In this document: piece by piece, positions 32,205 to 34,343 of the stretch | Layout of the letters: each line of letters opens with the position of its first letter | Numbering within the stretch: position 1 is the stretch's first letter | NCBI GenBank assembly: GCA_964525945.1 | Contig: CAZGKX010000023.1 | Coordinates: forward strand, 1 to 34,343 | Origin: CAZGKX01 sp964525945 | Lineage (GTDB): Bacteria > Pseudomonadota > Gammaproteobacteria > Legionellales > Legionellaceae | Length of the DNA: 34,343 bases | Reading direction: 5' to 3' | Position numbers and translations under genes: made by a program | Notes under the pieces: model-generated | Told to the model about the DNA's origin: nothing | Seen by the model: only the letters and a program-made list of their open reading frames with translations | The model's database searches: none

Positions 32205-32516
32205 TTAATCATCGTCCTGGATGGGATGATGAACACGGGACGCATCGATGCGTTCACGTAGCTCTTTGCCGGGCTTAAAATGAGGGCTGTATTTAGCGGC
32301 CGTCACGACTTTTTCACCTGTTTTAGGGTTATGAGCGTTGCGTGGCGGCCGATAATGCAATGAAAAACTGCCAAAGCCTCGGATTTCAATACGCCCTTTA
32401 TCAATCAACGTGGTGCTCATTAACTCGATAATGTGGTTGATGCTGTCAGCGACTTGTTTTTCAGGCAAGTGCATCATTTTTGCAGAAAGATTGTCAATGA
32501 GTTCAGATTTAATCAT
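32205..32516 (-). CDS. ihfB: Integration host factor subunit beta (IhfB)
   Basis: IhfB pairs with IhfA to form the sequence-specific DNA-bending heterodimer IHF. The 103-aa protein has the HU/IHF fold: MIKSELIDNLSAKM, VADSINHIIELMSTTL, RIEIRGFGSFSLHYRPPRN, HNPKTGEKV (tip of the DNA-intercalating arm, Pro included) and KYSPHFKPGKELRERI. The beta rather than alpha subunit is supported by KSELIDNLS and HYRPPRNAHNPKTG. It carries about eight extra C-terminal residues ending in acidic QDDD. ATG 32516 has GAGG five bases upstream. E. coli ihfB follows rpsA, but here its neighbours differ. Confidence 0.95.
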   Translation of the reverse strand: MIKSELIDNLSAKMMHLPEKQVADSINHIIELMSTTLIDKGRIEIRGFGSFSLHYRPPRNAHNPKTGEKVVTAAKYSPHFKPGKELRERIDASRVHHPIQDDD

Positions 32517-32620
32517 ACCCACCTCGGTTAACTGCTTATTATTTAGATATCAAGCATTTATCTTACGTAAAAGTATAGAACTTGGAAAGTAAATAATCCA
32601 TTGGTTTTAAAATATTACTT

Positions 32621-33336
32621 CTACAAGACTTGATTGGTATGAATATAAGCTTGAACGCGGCCCCAGCTCATGTCTACCCAAGTGCTTTTAACCACGGAAA
32701 ATGCTGGTGCTTGGAGTTTTTTGCTGGTGGTGATAACTGTGGTTGGTGTAGGCAACTGTGCAAGACATTCATTTAACGCTAGCCATGTCGGTCCGAAATA
32801 CGCCGTGGCATTGATAAAAATAAGGGTTGCATCCTTAAAATTGGCGTGAAGAAAATTACCGTTAATAAATTGCAACGAGGGCGGTGGACAATGATATGCT
32901 GCGTCGCGGCTGTATGAATTTAAACGATCGTTGACTTGCAATGCTGCATTGTGGAGCGTGGGGAATAATTCTATACCACAACTTTTTTTCACCCCAAACA
33001 CCAGGGCACAGGCCACCACTGCNNNNNNNNNNCTTTGCCAGTGCCACTGCCTAAGTCATAGAAAATGGTGTCGTTGTTAGGGTTTGCTAAAGAAAGCAAG
33101 GCTACAAATGAAATAAAGTCGATTTCACCATACACATACTCCATTGCATCATTGTTTGAACGTGCTTGTTTAGAGAGGGTAAAACCATTTACATCGGCAT
33201 AAAGTGCTTGAAATGTTGCATGGTGTTGATGAATCTTTAGTTTTTTATGCCATTGTTTTATAGACCATTGGTGTTGCCAAATTCGTCCCTGACACAGGAG
33301 TAAAATAACCAAAACAGCTATAATCAGGAGGGACAT
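32621..33336 (-). CDS. Membrane-anchored class I SAM methyltransferase, frame broken by a 10-N gap
   Basis: This is one gene, split by Ns at 33023-33032. The first part has a signal anchor (MSLLIIAVLVILLLCQGRIW), then YVYGEIDFISFVALLSLANP and motif I, IFYDLGSGTGK. The second part resumes as AVVACALVFGVKKSCGIELF, then LQFINGNFL and IFINATAYFGPTWLAL, with a C-terminus at HTNQVL. The E/D-F-SFV-L-region followed by YDLGSGTGKAVV is like the DOT1-type methyltransferase fold, and similar proteins occur in Legionellales. The substrate is unknown. Removing the Ns plus one repeated G (11 nt) restores GSGTGKAVVACAL, so I consider it intact. ATG 33336 is preceded by AGGAAG; a TTG 21 nt upstream is weaker. 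It is 104 nt upstream of ihfB on the same strand. Confidence 0.85.
33023..33032. other. Assembly gap (10 N) in the methyltransferase gene
   Basis: Ten Ns directly after motif I of the methyltransferase. The flanking frames differ by the amount expected for an 11-nt insertion (10 N plus one repeated G). Confidence 0.85.
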
Positions 33337-33432
33337 GGGCTTCCTAATGCTTATCAAATGAGAGATGTGAGTGATCTGCCGTTATGTTAATGATCTTACG
33401 CTAAAAATAATGTACTTTATAAATCCCCACAG

Positions 33433-33459
33433 ACTGTAATTTTTACAGTATACTGTAAA
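33433..33459 (+). promoter_or_regulatory. Triple half-site operator overlapping a -10 box
   Basis: Three copies of the 7-mer ACTGTAA lie in alternating orientation: ACTGTAA (33433-33439), TTACAGT (33443-33449) and ACTGTAA (33452-33458). The last two form the perfect 18-bp palindrome TTTACAGTATACTGTAAA (33442-33459). Its centre contains TATACT (33449-33454), a good -10 whose -35 (CCCACA, 33426-33431) is poor. A repressor dimer, or two sharing the middle site, could occlude RNA polymerase here. It lies 33 nt before the start of the 33492 gene. Confidence 0.65.
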
Positions 33460-33491
33460 TAGTATTAAAAAAAATAGTAATTGGAGTATTT

Positions 33492-34343
33492 ATGGCTTCA
33501 CCAAGCCAACATTTCTTTCGACAAGTGGAAAAGAAAAATACCACTGCTTCTTTGGCTATCATTGATGCGGGCGGTTGCGGTTTTAAAAGCCTGGCCGAAT
33601 GGGTGTTGCTCCGTTTCGATGATTTTATGATTCACCCCCGGGTTAAGACCCAGCTGATCAATCTCGTCTTGAAGGCACATGTTCGTTATTTTCCTGAATA
33701 TGCGCCTACCAACACGGCACTTCTCACCCCACTGCAATGCCTTCGTGAATTAAAAGAAAAAATGCCTAAGCTCGCTGATGATTTGGCCTACACGCTGCGA
33801 CAAATGGCTTTGGATGAAATTTGTGAAAATCGTAATCTTTACAGAGCGTATTTGCCGGTGGATAGGGTGAGCGATGCTAGGGAATCATTGCTGCCTACCT
33901 TCGATAACAATGCCGCTGCGGCATTGGCAAAAGTGTTAAGCATAACCATTGATATTCAGGATATGAGCCCCGAGCAGGTGATTTATTTACAAACCTGCTA
34001 TAAATTCTGTCTAATTGCATATCCTCTCCGCGTTTTAAAACCTATATTTTTTCTCTACCCCGAAAAATTCTTCGTTCTCCCTTGCCTTAAATTTCAATGT
34101 CCCGTTTTTGAGGAGCTCATCTTTTGTATCGAACTGATATTCCAATCCCAACTCGCTCTGCGGCTTGACAGGCTGATATTGCGTCTCATCCTGGGCAACA
34201 GGCGTTTTAAAACCCACCCTCAACCCCCCGCCCACTTCCTTGCCAAGTTCAAGCTCGCCCTTTTCCATTATCCTGCTCAGGTCCCACCCTTCCCATACGA
34301 CGGTCTTGTTATCGGTACTTATAGCTATATTCTCCATAAACCT
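33492..34343 (+). CDS. N-terminal part of an unknown protein with an OTU-like motif, 3' open
   Basis: ATG 33492 has GGAG six bases upstream and the operator/promoter region just before it. I do not recognise the protein. Near the N-terminus, SLAIIDAGGCGFKSLAEWVL places Asp25 and Cys29 in a pattern like the Asp-G-x-C-x-F of OTU cysteine proteases (deubiquitinases, several of which are Legionellales effectors). No His partner can be confirmed in the visible part. The sequence is soluble and helical (LRELKEKMPKLADDLAYTLRQ). The frame stays open to the window edge. After about 34020, however, codon use changes and the frame runs exactly antisense to another plausible ORF, so only about 33492-34020 is likely authentic. 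Confidence 0.55.
   Translation, partial: MASPSQHFFRQVEKKNTTASLAIIDAGGCGFKSLAEWVLLRFDDFMIHPRVKTQLINLVLKAHVRYFPEYAPTNTALLTPLQCLRELKEKMPKLADDLAYTLRQMALDEICENRNLYRAYLPVDRVSDARESLLPTFDNNAAAALAKVLSITIDIQDMSPEQVIYLQTCYKFCLIAYPLRVLKPIFFLYPEKFFVLPCLKFQCPVFEELIFCIELIFQSQLALRLDRLILRLILGNRRFKTHPQPPAHFLAKFKLALFHYPAQVPPFPYDGLVIGTYSYILHKP
34035..34343 (-). CDS. C-terminal part of an unknown, possibly foreign protein
   Basis: This frame is open from the window edge to TAA 34035-34037, about 102 residues, with an internal ATG at 34337. The sequence is protein-like and beta-rich with alternating polar and hydrophobic residues (GGGLRVGFKTPVA, SELGLEYQFDTKDEL, GTLKFKARENEEFFG). It ends in Tyr-Arg-Phe, which suggests the last strands of a beta-barrel or a similar beta domain. 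All four Arg codons are AGG and all three Ile codons are ATA, unlike the CGN and ATT/ATC used by neighbouring genes. This and its position at the end of the sequence suggest a chimeric contig end or recent transfer. It overlaps the open plus-strand frame in exact codon register, and only one of the two can be real here. Confidence 0.5.
   Translation of the reverse strand, partial: RFMENIAISTDNKTVVWEGWDLSRIMEKGELELGKEVGGGLRVGFKTPVAQDETQYQPVKPQSELGLEYQFDTKDELLKNGTLKFKARENEEFFGVEKKYRF

Noticed and set aside
33433..33449. LexA (SOS) box
   Set aside because: CTGT and ACAG are 7 nt apart here, not the usual 8, and the stronger symmetry is the adjacent 18-bp palindrome. I left the regulator unnamed.
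1..34343. tRNA, rRNA, CRISPR arrays, insertion sequences, prophage or restriction systems
   Set aside because: Reading both strands showed no cloverleaf-like genes in the gaps, no regular repeat arrays and no transposase, integrase or phage-structural ORFs.

Overview
The window looks like about 34 kb of a Legionellales gammaproteobacterium (Legionella/Coxiella relatives). The evidence is a Legionella-type major outer membrane protein, an LbtU-family siderophore porin, an ankyrin-repeat protein, several large unrecognised proteins of the kind seen among Dot/Icm effectors, and housekeeping genes typical of low/medium-GC gammaproteobacteria. The identification is inference: no 16S rRNA and no secretion-system genes are present. 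Five runs of N (10, 18, 10, 10 and 10 bases) and a compositional break at the right end point to a draft or metagenome-assembled scaffold. Every N run falls in or beside a gene and distorts its reading frame or its boundary.

Layout: 1-2312 holds the 3' part of parC and then zapA. A small unknown gene on the minus strand follows (2424-2738). 2939-7209 is a tight plus-strand operon of a UPF0149 (YgfB) gene, pepP, ubiH and ubiI, with 8-nt overlaps between the last three genes. 7236-9776 (minus) encodes an 846-aa ankyrin protein, bordered by a roughly 100-bp palindromic repeat element. 10057-11600 holds two secreted proteins: a Tyr/Gly-rich one and a papain-like (C1) one whose ribosome-binding site can be buried in a hairpin. 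11688-14698 (minus) is a three-gene envelope operon: retropepsin-like protease, inactive transglutaminase with seven membrane helices, and ATP-grasp ligase. 14931-18047 is a very large multi-helix membrane protein with four degenerate repeat modules.

18053-22233 contains a DUF4254 gene (minus), a small secreted Cys protein, rnr and rlmB. 22223-25579 (minus) contains a GT-B glycosyltransferase-like protein, argD and sodB. Divergent from sodB is grxD-ahpC, so iron superoxide dismutase, a CGFS glutaredoxin and a peroxiredoxin form an oxidative-stress and iron cluster. rnt and pyrC (minus, overlapping) follow. The MOMP gene has tandem promoters and a long leader. Next come lbtU, dcd, ihfB (minus) and a membrane-anchored methyltransferase (minus). 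The right end has a promoter region with a striking triple half-site operator before the 5' part of an unknown gene with an OTU-like Asp/Cys motif. The final ~320 bases differ in codon use and carry a separate minus-strand ORF, so a chimeric join or recent transfer is likely there.

Functionally, most of the window is core metabolism: topoisomerase IV, division, ubiquinone synthesis, RNA processing, pyrimidine and arginine synthesis, dUMP supply and oxidative defence. Interspersed are lineage-specific envelope and candidate host-interaction genes. I saw no tRNA, rRNA, CRISPR array, insertion sequence or phage module. The best leads for new biology are the SD-sequestering hairpin, the palindromic operator upstream of the OTU-like gene, the GT-B-like protein, the 1,039-aa membrane protein and the three-gene envelope operon.
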